A stretch of DNA of 64,000 nt from CAMTVQ01 sp947085255 (GCA_947085255.1 CAMTVQ010000009.1:1-64000), one strand, 5' to 3'. Positions 7,684-16,679 are shown, counted from the first letter of the stretch. Notes: generated by a model from the sequence alone, not told the origin. Numbers and translations are program-made.

Positions 7684-8268
7684 ATGATACCACTCGTTTT
7701 TGCCACCGGCAACCCAAACAAAATAAAGGAAGTAAACGCACTGCTCGAAGGAAAGCTCGAAGTGCGGGGTTTGGCTGATATCGGTTGTCCAGAGGACTTA
7801 CCGGAAACCAGCCCAACCATTCCCGGCAATGCGCTCCAAAAAGCCCGGTATGTCTTCGAAAACTACGGCGTGGACTGCTTCGCCGAAGATACTGGACTGG
7901 AAATAGCGGCACTCAACGGTGAGCCGGGTGTGTACTCTGCCCGCTACGCAGGTGAGTCAAAATCCTCTGAGGCCAACATGCAACTGGTGCTAAAAAAGCT
8001 GGAAAATGAGCCAAACCGAAAGGCCCGTTTTCACACTGTCGTTGCATTGATAATTGGTGGAAAAGAACACCTGTTTGAAGGCATTGCCGAAGGAACCATC
8101 CGCCACGAAAAATCGGGAGAAGGTGGTTTTGGGTACGACCCAATTTTTCAGCCGGACGGTTTTGGAGCCACTTTTGCGGAATTATCGGCGACGGACAAGA
8201 ACGCCATCAGCCACAGAGGCAAGGCAGTAAAAAAACTAATTGATTTTTTGAATAGTTTAAGTCGTTGA
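7684..8268 (+). CDS. rdgB: dITP/XTP pyrophosphatase (RdgB/HAM1)
   Basis: 194 residues. It starts MIPLVFATGNPNKIKEV, the substrate-binding N-terminus of the family, followed by CFAEDTGLEI (about 61-70), GVYSARYAGE and the late GFGYDPIF motif. The enzyme removes non-canonical purine nucleotides (ITP, dITP, XTP). An ATG 57 bases upstream is rejected because the family motif begins at residue 3 with the start used here. Confidence 0.95.
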   Translation: MIPLVFATGNPNKIKEVNALLEGKLEVRGLADIGCPEDLPETSPTIPGNALQKARYVFENYGVDCFAEDTGLEIAALNGEPGVYSARYAGESKSSEANMQLVLKKLENEPNRKARFHTVVALIIGGKEHLFEGIAEGTIRHEKSGEGGFGYDPIFQPDGFGATFAELSATDKNAISHRGKAVKKLIDFLNSLSR

Positions 8269-8295
8269 ATATCAACGATGAAAAACCTATTTTTG
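8265..8295 (+). promoter_or_regulatory. Promoter of the acidic pre-secG gene
   Basis: TTG (8265-8267) is followed after 20 bases by TATTTTTG (8288-8295), matching the Bacteroidota -33/-7 pattern, 43 bases before the ATG at 8339. The -33 box overlaps the end of rdgB. Confidence 0.65.
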
Positions 8296-8338
8296 CAAAC
8301 TTTACCTGTTCTTCACACAGAATCAACAGCCTAGGACA

Positions 8339-9490
8339 ATGAACTCAGAAAATTTTCACGAGTACGTCAAGAATCCTTCGATGCTGCATCAGGTCAGCTA
8401 TCAGGAGCTCAAGAGCCTGGTGCTGCAGTATCCCTATTCGCCAAACCTTCGCTATTTGCTGCTGCTCAAAAGTCTTTTTGACCAAACAAAAGACTACGAC
8501 CGCAATTTGACCTTGGCCTCATTGAGCAGCCCCGACCGCAAAAAGCTGCGCCAACTCGTGAAGCAGTACACCCGCCTTCGGAAATTGCAGGAAAACTACG
8601 CCTTGAACGAGGATTTTTTGGAGCTGAAAGACCTCTCGTCGCTTGAAAATTTGATGCAGGCGATGGACGAAGCAGAACAAGCCGCACCAGCCGGCGGGGT
8701 GAGCAAGGCAGAACAAATCGCTACGCCACAACCTAGCAATTCGGTGCCTGAGAAAGCAATTAACGATGAAAATGACCTGAGTTTTCTGGAAGACATGCCG
8801 GAGACCGATGAGCCGCACGAAGCCGTGCCAGATGTGCCGGCCCCAGCCGCTAGCAATTTAGCTTCGCAAACATCGGAACCCGACCTACCTGAGCCAATTG
8901 CGGAAGCGGAAACTGAGCTTACACTGGAAGATATCTTGGAAAACGAGGCCTTGGAGCCCGCTGGATTGGCAGAATTTGAACCAGAAATTGTGGAGCCAGA
9001 CGCAGCCGAACCAGTAGAACTGGAGACCGCTGAAGAAATAAACCTGGAGATAGAAAACGCCGAACCTGCCGCCCCTGAAATTGCGGAGCAACAACCAACA
9101 GCACCACAAACAGCACGGGGAATTCCGCTGGAAATTACAAACCAATCCGAAGAACCCGCTCAGCCGCTGCCAAAATCTTCGTTCAACAGCTGGTTGCGGC
9201 AGTTCAACCCACCGCAAGTTGGCGTGCTCGCTGCTGACCTGAAGGATATTTCGCTGAACAACCGGCCACAACACCCCACCGAGCAAGAAGAAGGGGACGA
9301 TGCGAAACACATTGCCGACCAAAGCGTTGAAGAGGATGAAGAAATCGTGAGCGAAACGCTGGCCGTGCTGCTCGAAAAGCAGAAACTTTTTGGCAAAGCA
9401 ATTTCAATGTACAAGCGGCTGAGTTTGCAATATCCCGAAAAAAGCAGTTTATTTGCGGCCAAAATTGAGGAACTGAGTAAGAAAAAGTGA
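8339..9490 (+). CDS. Acidic tetratricopeptide-like protein of Bacteroidota, upstream of secG
   Basis: 383 residues. A helical N-terminal domain (1-105) is followed by a low-complexity Glu/Pro/Ala region (about 110-285), then a short conserved motif SFNSWLRQF and a C-terminal helical repeat (EEDEEIVSETLAVLLEKQKL, then YKRLSLQYPEKS). This layout, with divergent acidic linkers and a conserved TPR-like end, recurs before secG in this phylum; its role is unknown. There is no signal peptide, so a cytoplasmic location is likely. It is probably co-transcribed with secG, 97 bases on. Confidence 0.75.
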   Translation: MNSENFHEYVKNPSMLHQVSYQELKSLVLQYPYSPNLRYLLLLKSLFDQTKDYDRNLTLASLSSPDRKKLRQLVKQYTRLRKLQENYALNEDFLELKDLSSLENLMQAMDEAEQAAPAGGVSKAEQIATPQPSNSVPEKAINDENDLSFLEDMPETDEPHEAVPDVPAPAASNLASQTSEPDLPEPIAEAETELTLEDILENEALEPAGLAEFEPEIVEPDAAEPVELETAEEINLEIENAEPAAPEIAEQQPTAPQTARGIPLEITNQSEEPAQPLPKSSFNSWLRQFNPPQVGVLAADLKDISLNNRPQHPTEQEEGDDAKHIADQSVEEDEEIVSETLAVLLEKQKLFGKAISMYKRLSLQYPEKSSLFAAKIEELSKKK

Positions 9491-9587
9491 GTTTTTAGGC
9501 AGCTTTATTTGACCAAATTCGCCTTTAACGACCTCAGTATCAACATTTTAGACACCAATAGCTTTCAAATTAATAAAATAGACAACG

Positions 9588-9848
9588 ATGATAGCAGTAT
9601 CCATTTTAACGACAATTATTGCCCTGTTGCTGATTGGCGCCGTACTTATCCAAAACCCAAAAGGTGGCGGTGTGGATTCCACTTTTGGTGGCGGACAAGC
9701 CAACCAGATGTTCGGGGTAGCGAAATCAGCCGACATGATTGAGAAAATCACTTGGGGTTTGGCCATAGCACTAATTATTCTCTGCGTAGCTACTACCTTC
9801 CTAATAGGTGGCAGCACTGTTGGCCCAATTATCCAGACTGGCGGATAA
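9588..9848 (+). CDS. secG: Preprotein translocase subunit SecG
   Basis: 86 residues with two membrane helices (about 1-20 and 52-75) joined by the conserved loop LIQNPKGGGVDSTFGGGQAN. SecG assists SecYEG protein export in the inner membrane. The size and loop are typical. It is followed by a terminator at 9942-9983. Confidence 0.95.
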   Translation: MIAVSILTTIIALLLIGAVLIQNPKGGGVDSTFGGGQANQMFGVAKSADMIEKITWGLAIALIILCVATTFLIGGSTVGPIIQTGG

Positions 9849-9941
9849 TCTCCTTCGGCAACAACTGGATAATCAGTTAAAAGAATTGATTGTCAATCAC
9901 TTAGGTTATTGATTTTGAAATACTTGCTGACTATCCTCCAT

Positions 9942-9983
9942 AAAAATAGCTCCGTGCTGCCAGCCAGTCGGAGCTATTTTTTT
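9942..9983 (+). terminator. Rho-independent terminator after secG
   Basis: A 13-bp perfect stem (AAAAATAGCTCCG / CGGAGCTATTTTT) with a 14-base loop and a T run. Confidence 0.85.
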
Positions 9984-10015
9984 GCCCAAATTTTACTTTT
10001 CCAAATTCCAAATTC

Positions 10016-10684
10016 ATGAAAATTGCAGCCATCGTGCCCATGCGGCACAACAGTGAGCGGGTAGTCGGAAAAAATTATCGAGACTTTGGGGGCAAACCCC
10101 TCTACCACCACGTGGTGGAAAGCCTGCTCGCCTGCTCGGCCATCAGCCAGGTGGTCATTGACACGGACAGCCCAATTATTTTGGAGGATGCGGCCAAGCA
10201 TTTCCCGACGGTCACGTTGTTGGAGCGCCCAGCGCACCTGCAGGCTGGCGACATCCCGATGAACGACGTGCTGCTGAACACCATCAATCAGCTCGACGCC
10301 GATTTTTTCCTGCAAACGCATAGCACCAACCCGCTGCTCACCGCTGAGTCCGTGAAGCGTGGTGTGAATATTTTCCTAAAAAACTACCCGATTTACGACT
10401 CGCTGTTCAGTGTGACGAGGCTCCAGACCCGCCTCTGGGACGAACTCGCCCGTGCCGTGAACCACAACCCGAACATCCTGCTGCGCACGCAGGACTTGCC
10501 GCCGATTTACGAAGAGAACTCCTGCCTGTATATTTTTTCAAAAGCCATTTTGGAACGCAAACACAACCGCATCGGCGACCGGCCCTACCTCCTCGAAATC
10601 TCGAAGGAAGAGGCACAGGACATTGACGTGGAGATTGAGTTTCGGATAGCGGAGTTTTTGATGAAGGCGAGGATGGGGCAGTAA
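10016..10684 (+). CDS. Acylneuraminate (CMP-sugar) cytidylyltransferase family protein
   Basis: 222 residues. The N-terminal nucleotide-binding signature is IVPMRHNSERVVGKNYRDFGGKP (residues about 5-27), and DIDVEIEFRIAEF closes the fold. Enzymes of this family activate sialic, pseudaminic, legionaminic or KDO-type acids with CTP; the actual sugar cannot be told. No other sugar-acid gene is adjacent. It is the last gene of the GC-rich block, 63 bases before the first attC-like palindrome. Confidence 0.85.
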   Translation: MKIAAIVPMRHNSERVVGKNYRDFGGKPLYHHVVESLLACSAISQVVIDTDSPIILEDAAKHFPTVTLLERPAHLQAGDIPMNDVLLNTINQLDADFFLQTHSTNPLLTAESVKRGVNIFLKNYPIYDSLFSVTRLQTRLWDELARAVNHNPNILLRTQDLPPIYEENSCLYIFSKAILERKHNRIGDRPYLLEISKEEAQDIDVEIEFRIAEFLMKARMGQ

Positions 10685-10746
10685 ACGACTCTAATGCTGC
10701 TTATTGGAATGAAATTAAGGTGGGAATGAGGTTGGTGGGAATGGCA

Positions 10747-10873
10747 GGCAACGGAAAAGTATTTATGAAGAAGGGGAATTAAAAGTACAAAAGTTTAATT
10801 TACTACAAAAGCCAGTTAAAAGCACCTTAGTTCAAATTACGCACTTTTGCCCCTTTTTCATAAATACTATGTT
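10747..10873. repeat. attC-like palindrome R1 (left end of cassette array)
   Basis: The arms are CAACGGAAAAGTATTTATGA on the left and the inverse TCATAAATACTATGTTG on the right, continued by AGGGG / CCCCT pairing. The centre is about 60 bases. The right end reads GTTGTGCGTAATTTTT, matching in inverse the left end of R2 (AAAATTACGCCCAAC), so the two mark one cassette. Base composition drops to AT-rich just to the right. Confidence 0.7.
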
Positions 10874-12279
10874 GTGCGTAATTTTTCTTCATTTGTATTG
10901 CTTTTTATAAAATATTGAACAAAACCACTTAGTGTGCCTATAATTACTCCTATAAATAACGTGTAACCTAAATCAGGTTGCATAATAGGCATTACGAATA
11001 AAGGTATTTCAGCAAAATGAGGCACTATAAACAACCAAATAAAAGCAACAAAAAGGTTAAGAAATAGACTGAAAACAACTTTCTTATTTTTTGAATAATG
11101 AAATACAAATTTTTGTTTCCTCCACTTGTTTAAACGCAACAAAAATTCTATAAAACTCCACAAAAATAATCCCAAAATTGCATACCTAAAATACATTTCG
11201 TAAGGAATATAGGCTACTTTTTCTTGCTTATTTAATCTAATAATTACGCCATCCATTAAATTACGAACTGCATAAAAACTATTTATGTTAGTTAAAATCA
11301 CTATTCCGTAGTTTTGGTTTGGTAAGATGTTAATTGCACTGCTGTAATTTCTTGTAAGCCCAGAGTGTCTAATAGAATGTAACCCATTCCAATCTCCAAT
11401 AGAAAAACCCATTCCATAACGGTTTGAAAAAGGTGTTTGCATTTGCTGCAAGGTATTTTCTGCAAGCAAACTGTCATTTTCTATTTTTCCGTTTTTAAGT
11501 AAGATTTGCAAAAATTTAGATAAATCTTCTGTGTTGGAGGATATATCACCCGCTGAAATTCCATTGTCATTATAGTCAAAAGAATTTTTGATAGGATAGC
11601 CAAAAAGGTATTGATAACCATTTTTCAGTCCAAAATTTTGCGTTTCTTGATAAGTTGCAAAAGTATTTTTCATATCACAAGGGCTGAAAATATACTTATT
11701 TACATAATCTGCATATTTTAATCCACTTGCCTTTTGAATGATTTGTCCTAATAATTGATAGTTCAAATTGCAATAAATATGTTCTTTTCCTATTGCTATT
11801 TTATCTGCATTTAACGATAAAAGATAGTTTTTGTATGCACTTTCAATTTCTACTTGGTTTTGACTTTGGGGTGTAAAAAAACCTGCTTTTTTGGGCAAGC
11901 CACTTGTTTGATTTAGTAAATGCCTGACAGTAATTTTATTAGATATATCTTTATTGTTGGTTTCAAACCAAATAAGGTGTTTTTTCACAAGGTCATCTAA
12001 GTTTATTTTGTCCTGCTCAACCAATTGCATTACTGCAATGGCTGTAAAGGGTTTACTTACCGAGCCTATTAAATAGTTTCCTTTGCTCTTGTTTGTATCA
12101 TTGCCAAGTTCTTTTATATATAGGATGCTATCTTTATTTGTGATAGCAATACTAATATTAGGAATGTGCCAAGTTTGCATCTGTTCCTCTAAGAAAATAT
12201 CAATTTCTTTAAAGGTGTTTTGAGCAAAAAGGTTACAAATAGGAAATAAAAAGATGATGATTAGTATTTTTCGTTTCAT
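10867..12279 (-). CDS. Serine hydrolase (class C beta-lactamase fold) with C-terminal membrane helices; cassette 1
   Basis: 470 residues. A signal peptide (about 1-19) is followed by a penicillin-binding/beta-lactamase domain with SxxK in SVSKPFTA (Ser about 74) and a YxN-like motif in YCNLNYQLLG. Three hydrophobic helices come after about residue 360. Such proteins are esterases, peptidases or D-aminopeptidases more often than resistance enzymes. The start codon lies about 20 bases from the cassette boundary, leaving no room for its own promoter. The stop codon abuts the GTT core of R1. GC is much lower than in the left block. Confidence 0.8.
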   Translation of the reverse strand: MKRKILIIIFLFPICNLFAQNTFKEIDIFLEEQMQTWHIPNISIAITNKDSILYIKELGNDTNKSKGNYLIGSVSKPFTAIAVMQLVEQDKINLDDLVKKHLIWFETNNKDISNKITVRHLLNQTSGLPKKAGFFTPQSQNQVEIESAYKNYLLSLNADKIAIGKEHIYCNLNYQLLGQIIQKASGLKYADYVNKYIFSPCDMKNTFATYQETQNFGLKNGYQYLFGYPIKNSFDYNDNGISAGDISSNTEDLSKFLQILLKNGKIENDSLLAENTLQQMQTPFSNRYGMGFSIGDWNGLHSIRHSGLTRNYSSAINILPNQNYGIVILTNINSFYAVRNLMDGVIIRLNKQEKVAYIPYEMYFRYAILGLFLWSFIEFLLRLNKWRKQKFVFHYSKNKKVVFSLFLNLFVAFIWLFIVPHFAEIPLFVMPIMQPDLGYTLFIGVIIGTLSGFVQYFIKSNTNEEKLRTT

Positions 12280-12297
12280 TTCTTTGGTTTAAAATTA

Positions 12298-12587
12298 CGC
12301 CCAACGGGCAGGGCTTTCCCGTCAAGCCGGGACAGGTCGTCCAGGTGTGGAATTAGCATTCCCCCGACGAATCGGGGCAGGCTGTCCGCCCGGAACCGCT
12401 GCCCGGCTTTTTGATAAAGTTAAATAGTAAGTACAAAAGCTGGGCGGCACCTGTCCCGATTTTTGTCGGGATTCGTCAAGCCCCCAACTGAAGTACAGAA
12501 AAGTTAATTCTGCTGATTGTTATTCCGTCAAGCCACACTTGCACTACCTGTCCCGCCAAAGCGGGAAAACCCAATGTTGGCTGCTGT
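12298..12587. repeat. attC-like palindrome R2 (long form)
   Basis: About 290 bases, twice the usual size here. Outer arms CCAACGGGCAGGGCTTTCCCG and CGGGAAAACCCAATGTTGG are complementary with an asymmetric bulge. The interior holds nested inverted repeats such as CCCCCGACGAATCGGGG and CCCGATTTTTGTCGGG. The right end GTTGGCTGCTGTA matches in inverse the left end of R3. Confidence 0.65.
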
Positions 12588-12621
12588 ACAACGAATTTCT
12601 TCTTTATTTAATTCCCATTAT

Positions 12622-13077
12622 CTAATTTCTTTTGATTAGTGTTGAATGAAGGTGTTTTACCTTCCAATGTTTTTTTTGTTTCGCTAAAACTACTGTTTCT
12701 AGCCATAGTACTATTGTTTGTTTGCCGTCTTTGGTAATCGTTGAACTGAGTCTGTATGTTACCCATGCTATATTTTTATTTGTTTCGGTACTTATGAAAT
12801 CGAAAGTATTACTACGTTTAAAATCAGTTGCCGTATTCATTGTAATTGCTTTATTTATCATGGTGTCTATAGTCCAAACCTGCCCATATTCGTAAAAAGT
12901 AATGTCGGCAGTGCAATGAGCTTTTAAATTTACCGAATCTCGATTTGATAAAGCTTCAAACATTTTTACAACTGCTTTTTGCACTTGCTGCTGCTCTTTT
13001 TTCATAAGCTGTTGCGCCTGCAAAAAAGTTGAAACAGAAATTGCAATAATTATAAGAGTTACTTTTTTCAATGTCAT
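12622..13077 (-). CDS. Secreted NTF2-like (SnoaL/DUF4440-type) protein; cassette 2
   Basis: 151 residues. An N-terminal signal (MTLKKVTLIIIAISVSTFLQA) is followed by a cone-shaped NTF2-like fold: VQKAVVKMFEALSNRD, then a Trp-containing strand, and HWKVKHLHST at the end. No catalytic residues are evident; a ligand-binding or scaffold role is usual. An upstream in-frame ATG at 13101 would precede the signal peptide and is rejected. The gene is alone in its cassette, 56 bases from the boundary. Confidence 0.7.
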   Translation of the reverse strand: MTLKKVTLIIIAISVSTFLQAQQLMKKEQQQVQKAVVKMFEALSNRDSVNLKAHCTADITFYEYGQVWTIDTMINKAITMNTATDFKRSNTFDFISTETNKNIAWVTYRLSSTITKDGKQTIVLWLETVVLAKQKKHWKVKHLHSTLIKRN

Positions 13078-13125
13078 TGATTTATTTCTTGATTGTGCCA
13101 AAATCGTGAAGTGTCCAAATGTATA

Positions 13126-13261
13126 GCAGCCAACGTTTTGCAGCTACAAGAAGTTGGCGATTTCGGAGACGAAAACTGTCTGCCAGCACTGAACTTGATA
13201 TGAAGCAGAAATGTTCAATTAACCACTGAACCGCCAATTTTTTGTAGGTGCTGTTAGCGGT
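13126..13261. repeat. attC-like palindrome R3
   Basis: 136 bases. The arms pair as GCAGCTACAAGAAGTTGGCG with CGCCAATTTTTTGTAGGTGC. The left arm carries an unpaired CGTTTT-type spacer after AAC, while the right has only CT before GTT. The centre shares AAAACTGTCTGCCAGCA and ACCACTGAACCGCC with R4. Confidence 0.75.
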
Positions 13262-13268
13262 AGTTATT

Positions 13269-14039
13269 CTATTCTTCTGTCCGTACATTCTCTATAATTT
13301 CTGCTACAAATGTCCCGCTTTTGTCCTTGTAAATTGATACTAAAAGATTTGCCCCGCCTTCTTGATAGCCTCTTTTTATTTTCAGCAAATATTTGTCGTC
13401 TTGCTTGTCAATGCTTAAAATTTCGTCATTCGCTCCATCGTCATCTTTAAGTTCAAAGTATGGATAGTCGCTTTCATAATTTTTATTCTTAATCATTTTT
13501 ACAAGTCCTTCATATTTTGCTTTGTTGTCAGAGAAAACAACAGGCGTGTTAATTGAACAACCAGTTAAACCGTCATTGTCTGAAACACCAATGCCAAAAT
13601 AAGTTGTCGCAATAAACGAAACTTCATTGTTGTCGATTTTTACAATTTTGTTTTGTGTGTGTTTAATTGGCTCATAAAGTTTCCGTCCGTCCACAAAACC
13701 CTCAATGTCTTGTGCTTTTATTTTAACGTATTTAAACTCTTGGCAATAGTCGTCAGTTGGTTTGGTTTTATGGTATTTGTCGCTTACTTCTGTAACCCGC
13801 ACAAATTGCTCATTCAAATATGAAATGTCTTTGATTTCTTTAAAGTTTTCGTCTAAGAGTTTTATGTTGTCGCCAAGCAAAATTGCTTTCCCGTTGACTT
13901 TGTAAAATGTAACTTTATTGTCTGACGTGTCTTTGGTTACGCTTTCAACTTTGTCAGTGATTACGGAATTGGTCTTAGTCTCCTGTTGTCCGCAAGAAGT
14001 GAGTAAAGCAATACTTAATATTAGTGTCAGTCTATTCAT
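13269..14039 (-). CDS. Lipoprotein of unknown function; cassette 3
   Basis: 256 residues. MNRLTLILSIALLTSC is a lipoprotein signal with Cys at 16. The mature part is mixed beta-rich with many Asp and Lys, and no domain is recognised. The ATG at 14039 is used because the longer frame to 14153 runs through R4. The leader starts about 30 bases upstream at GTTAGCGG and contains TAACAGACGACACAAC, shared with other cassettes. The stop lies 8 bases from R3. Confidence 0.7.
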   Translation of the reverse strand: MNRLTLILSIALLTSCGQQETKTNSVITDKVESVTKDTSDNKVTFYKVNGKAILLGDNIKLLDENFKEIKDISYLNEQFVRVTEVSDKYHKTKPTDDYCQEFKYVKIKAQDIEGFVDGRKLYEPIKHTQNKIVKIDNNEVSFIATTYFGIGVSDNDGLTGCSINTPVVFSDNKAKYEGLVKMIKNKNYESDYPYFELKDDDGANDEILSIDKQDDKYLLKIKRGYQEGGANLLVSIYKDKSGTFVAEIIENVRTEE

Positions 14040-14060
14040 GTTGTGTCGTCTGTTATAATT

Positions 14061-14196
14061 ACCGCTAACGTTTTGCGGGTTTAAGAAGTTGGCGATTTCG
14101 GAGCACAAAACTGTCTGCCAGCAATGCACTTCATACGAAGCACAAATGTTCATTTAACCACTGAACCGCCAATTTCTTAAACCCGCTGTTAGCGGT
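14061..14196. repeat. attC-like palindrome R4
   Basis: 136 bases. ACCGCTAACG at the left and CTGTTAGCGGT at the right are exact complements over the nine terminal bases. Arms GCGGGTTTAAGAAGTTGGCG and CGCCAATTTCTTAAACCCGC pair with one mismatch. The left spacer (GTTTT) is longer than the right (T). It is most similar to R3. Confidence 0.8.
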
Positions 14197-14228
14197 TCGT
14201 TGTTCTTTTATTTCGTCTGTGTCCGTAG

Positions 14229-14624
14229 TCATTTGGTTAATTTATACCCTAAGTAACTTCCAAGAAATTTTGCTGTATTGGCAATAGCAAATATTAAAAT
14301 GAAGTCAGACCATTTCACACCCGCTGCTGTAATTATGATAATGTCCAAGAGAACATAAATGAGCGGAAATAAAACTGCCAATTTGAATACATTCGGGTAT
14401 TCTTTTTTCTTCCAATATCGTGCAACGAGGAAAAAAACAATGAACCCAAAAATGCCCGAGATATAAGGTGCAGAAACTTCTGCGTGTGCTTCATAAACAC
14501 TGTTTTCTTGTCCGGGATTTATGAGATAAGAATACACTGCAACTTCAAGGAATGAAATAATAACTAAGGTTATCATAGTGAGTATTGCCAGTCCAATTAA
14601 TTTTAAAATCACGTATTTTTTCAT
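14229..14624 (-). CDS. Small integral membrane protein; cassette 4, third gene
   Basis: 131 residues with about four hydrophobic helices (roughly 8-34, 50-68, 82-100 and 106-125). No family is recognised. It follows the DUF1801 gene with only 2 bases between them, so it is translated from the same message. Function unknown. Confidence 0.6.
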   Translation of the reverse strand: MKKYVILKLIGLAILTMITLVIISFLEVAVYSYLINPGQENSVYEAHAEVSAPYISGIFGFIVFFLVARYWKKKEYPNVFKLAVLFPLIYVLLDIIIITAAGVKWSDFILIFAIANTAKFLGSYLGYKLTK

Positions 14625-14626
14625 AG

Positions 14627-15082
14627 CTATTTTTTTAAGTTAGTTTCATAAATATTTATCCATTCTTTCGCACTCATTTTTTTCATTAGTTCGCCAATGA
14701 GTTTGTATGGAATGTCGTCCAGTTTTTTAAAACGAATACAACTTTTTCCCATATCAAGTTTTTGCTTAGTGTGTTTTGGATATTCCGTTACAAACCATTC
14801 CAATAATTTAGGGTCGGAATAAATACCCATATGGTAAAAATTAATGGAGTTTTTTTGCGAAGCAATTCCTGCGAATGGGAGTGGTTCGATTGGTTTACAA
14901 TGGTAGCCCGCAGGATAAAGTGTATGCGGAACAACATAACCCAATCCACCATAACTAATAGCTGCTTCAAAACCTTTGGGTAGGCTTTTCACAATAACAT
15001 CGTGTAATTTGTTAAAAGGTTCTGCCCTGTCCGTTGGAAGGTTTGTCAGAATTTCCTTTACTGTTATACCGTTTGCTTTCAT
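14627..15082 (-). CDS. DUF1801 (YdhG-like) protein; cassette 4, second gene
   Basis: 151 residues. Features are ISYGGLGYVVPHTLYP (about 42-57), INFYHMGIYSD and GKSCIRFKKLDDIPYKLI, all typical of the DUF1801/YdhG fold, which is related to iron-chaperone-like and ribosome-associated small proteins. Soluble, no signal. It sits 10 bases after the VOC gene and 2 bases before the membrane-protein gene. Confidence 0.8.
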   Translation of the reverse strand: MKANGITVKEILTNLPTDRAEPFNKLHDVIVKSLPKGFEAAISYGGLGYVVPHTLYPAGYHCKPIEPLPFAGIASQKNSINFYHMGIYSDPKLLEWFVTEYPKHTKQKLDMGKSCIRFKKLDDIPYKLIGELMKKMSAKEWINIYETNLKK

Positions 15083-15092
15083 ATGATTGATA

Positions 15093-15614
15093 TTAACGAT
15101 GTTGGTCTAACAAAATTACATTGCCGTCAGGGTCAGTTAACATAAGGCTTGCAGGTCCTTGAGTTTTTTCGTCAGCTTCGCTTGTAAGTGTAAGTCCACT
15201 GCTTTTTAGTTGTTTCTGAATTTTACGAATGTCTTCAAAATTTTCTACATTACTTGCGTTCTCGTCCCAACCTGGATTAAAGGTCAGAATGTTGCCTTGA
15301 AACATTCCCTGAAAAAGTCCAATGAGTGCATTGTCGTTTTTCATAATGAGATAGTTTTGTTCCATACTTCCCGCAAAAGCGTTGAAACCTAATTTTTCAT
15401 AAAACTCTTTTGATGTCTTTAAGTCTTTTACACTAAGACTGATTGAAAATGCTCCTAATTTCATATTGTTTTGTTTTTCTGTTTTAGTTATTACTCTGTT
15501 GTCGGTTGTTGATTTTTTCGCAAGAACTGTATTTAGATAAAATCCTATTGCAAATGAAGCAATAAGTCCTGCTATTGTTAAATATCCTTTTTTCATTTTA
15601 ATGTTTTTAGTCAT
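15093..15614 (-). CDS. VOC-family (glyoxalase-like) protein with N-terminal anchor; cassette 4, first gene
   Basis: 173 residues. A hydrophobic N-terminal segment (GYLTIAGLIASFAIGFYLNT) is followed by one vicinal-oxygen-chelate domain: AFSISLSVKDLKTSKEFYEK (about 53-72) and LTDPDGNVILL near the end. These domains act in dioxygenases, glyoxalases or antibiotic-binding proteins; the substrate is unknown. A second ATG 18 bases on (15596) is equally possible. The leader from the cassette boundary carries GTTAGCGGTCATTGTAAC, the same as the solitary cassette at 53470. Confidence 0.75.
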   Translation of the reverse strand: MTKNIKMKKGYLTIAGLIASFAIGFYLNTVLAKKSTTDNRVITKTEKQNNMKLGAFSISLSVKDLKTSKEFYEKLGFNAFAGSMEQNYLIMKNDNALIGLFQGMFQGNILTFNPGWDENASNVENFEDIRKIQKQLKSSGLTLTSEADEKTQGPASLMLTDPDGNVILLDQHR

Positions 15615-15647
15615 TTATTCATTATTCTGCTGTCGTTCGTTACAATG

Positions 15648-15784
15648 ACCGCTAACGGTTTCGGGCTTGGCGAAGGTGGCGATTTTCACCACAAATGTTG
15701 ATGCGGAGAACCAAGCTTTGATTAACCACAAATATGTCTGCGGAGCACTGAACCGCCACTTTTGCCAAACCCGTGTTACCAGCT
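15648..15784. repeat. attC-like palindrome R5
   Basis: 137 bases. The arms CGGGCTTGGCGAAGGTGGCG and CGCCACTTTTGCCAAACCCG pair with three mismatches, mostly G-T on one strand. The left end ACCGCTAAC belongs with R4's right end. The right end GTTACCAGCTGTG belongs with R6's left end. The interior is nearly identical to R6. Confidence 0.8.
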
Positions 15785-15803
15785 GTGTTTTCTTCCGTGT
15801 AAG

Positions 15804-16235
15804 TCATTGTCGTTTCAAAATTTTATCTACTCTGTTTGTCAATGATAAATTTGCTTTAAATACAATGAATAGTCTGTCTATAAATAGTTTATTAATTGCC
15901 CATAAAAGCCCACCTAAAATAATAACAGCATATCGCATATTTTTGTCCTGATAGAAAAATGTGTCTTGAAAGAAGCTCTCAAGATTTACTTGTTCAGCAA
16001 CCCAAAGCACGAAGTTCAAAATGAAACTCAAAATTGTCAACCAATTGTTTGTGTAAGTAGTGAGGAAGTAAAATATGATTTGTCCTAATACGATAAGAAT
16101 GTATAAAACCGTCAAAAAGTGCCAGCCAATGTCTATTGGTAAAAATGTTGTCAAGTCAGTTAAAGCAGCAGTCGAAATTGCAAATGCTATTGCAAGTCCG
16201 AAATGTATTGAAGCTGTCTTAATAGTTTTCTGCAT
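15804..16235 (-). CDS. Membrane protein of unknown function; cassette 5, second gene
   Basis: 143 residues with four hydrophobic helices (about 10-30, 38-58, 64-82 and 100-120) and a basic C-terminal tail. No family is recognised. It follows the lipoprotein gene by 24 bases and ends 20 bases from R5. Confidence 0.6.
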   Translation of the reverse strand: MQKTIKTASIHFGLAIAFAISTAALTDLTTFLPIDIGWHFLTVLYILIVLGQIIFYFLTTYTNNWLTILSFILNFVLWVAEQVNLESFFQDTFFYQDKNMRYAVIILGGLLWAINKLFIDRLFIVFKANLSLTNRVDKILKRQ

Positions 16236-16259
16236 TTTTATTTGTCAGTAAATTTAGTT

Positions 16260-16679
16260 TTAAAGTTGAATTTCATAGATATAGCATACACCAGTTATTG
16301 TGTCACGAAAATATCTTGAACCTTGGTCGAAGTCGTCACCGCCACCATACCTTACTGAATTGTCTGTTGGTTTAAACCAATTTGGTGCGTCATTCGGAAC
16401 AGTCCAACTGTCGGTGTCTTTGGAAATAGAATTTTGTTTAAGAAACTCGTCCCACCATTCATTTGTCGGTTTAAATTTCAAATACATAATATATTCTTTT
16501 GTGAAATGTGGCGATTGCCAATATTGTCCTTTTAGTAGTTCGAGGTCAGCAGGTGCTTCTGTCCCCGCCCAATATTTATAAGTGTCTTTCACGTCATAAG
16601 TTTTTGTTTCCATACAACTTGTCAATGCAAAGATTGTCAGCAGTAAAGTCATAAAAATATGCAGTCTTTTTGTATTCAT
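16260..16679 (-). CDS. Small Trp-rich lipoprotein; cassette 5, first gene
   Basis: 139 residues. The lipoprotein signal ends in LTSC (Cys 22). The mature part is rich in Trp and Tyr (YKYWAGTEAP, GQYWQSPHFTKEY, NEWWDEF). No known family. It starts 59 bases from the cassette boundary; the intervening leader includes a second GTTAGC-like motif. Confidence 0.65.
   Translation of the reverse strand: MNTKRLHIFMTLLLTIFALTSCMETKTYDVKDTYKYWAGTEAPADLELLKGQYWQSPHFTKEYIMYLKFKPTNEWWDEFLKQNSISKDTDSWTVPNDAPNWFKPTDNSVRYGGGDDFDQGSRYFRDTITGVCYIYEIQL

Noticed and set aside
10867..12279. Beta-lactamase resistance gene
   Set aside because: The SxxK and YxN-like motifs are present, but the C-terminal membrane helices and the overall match point to a general serine hydrolase. 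Resistance cannot be claimed.
15667..15951. 94-codon plus-strand frame starting MAKVAIFTTNVDAENQ
   Set aside because: It starts in R5 and recurs as a near copy in R6 (16750-16953). It is a by-product of the palindrome sequence and runs antisense into a real gene.
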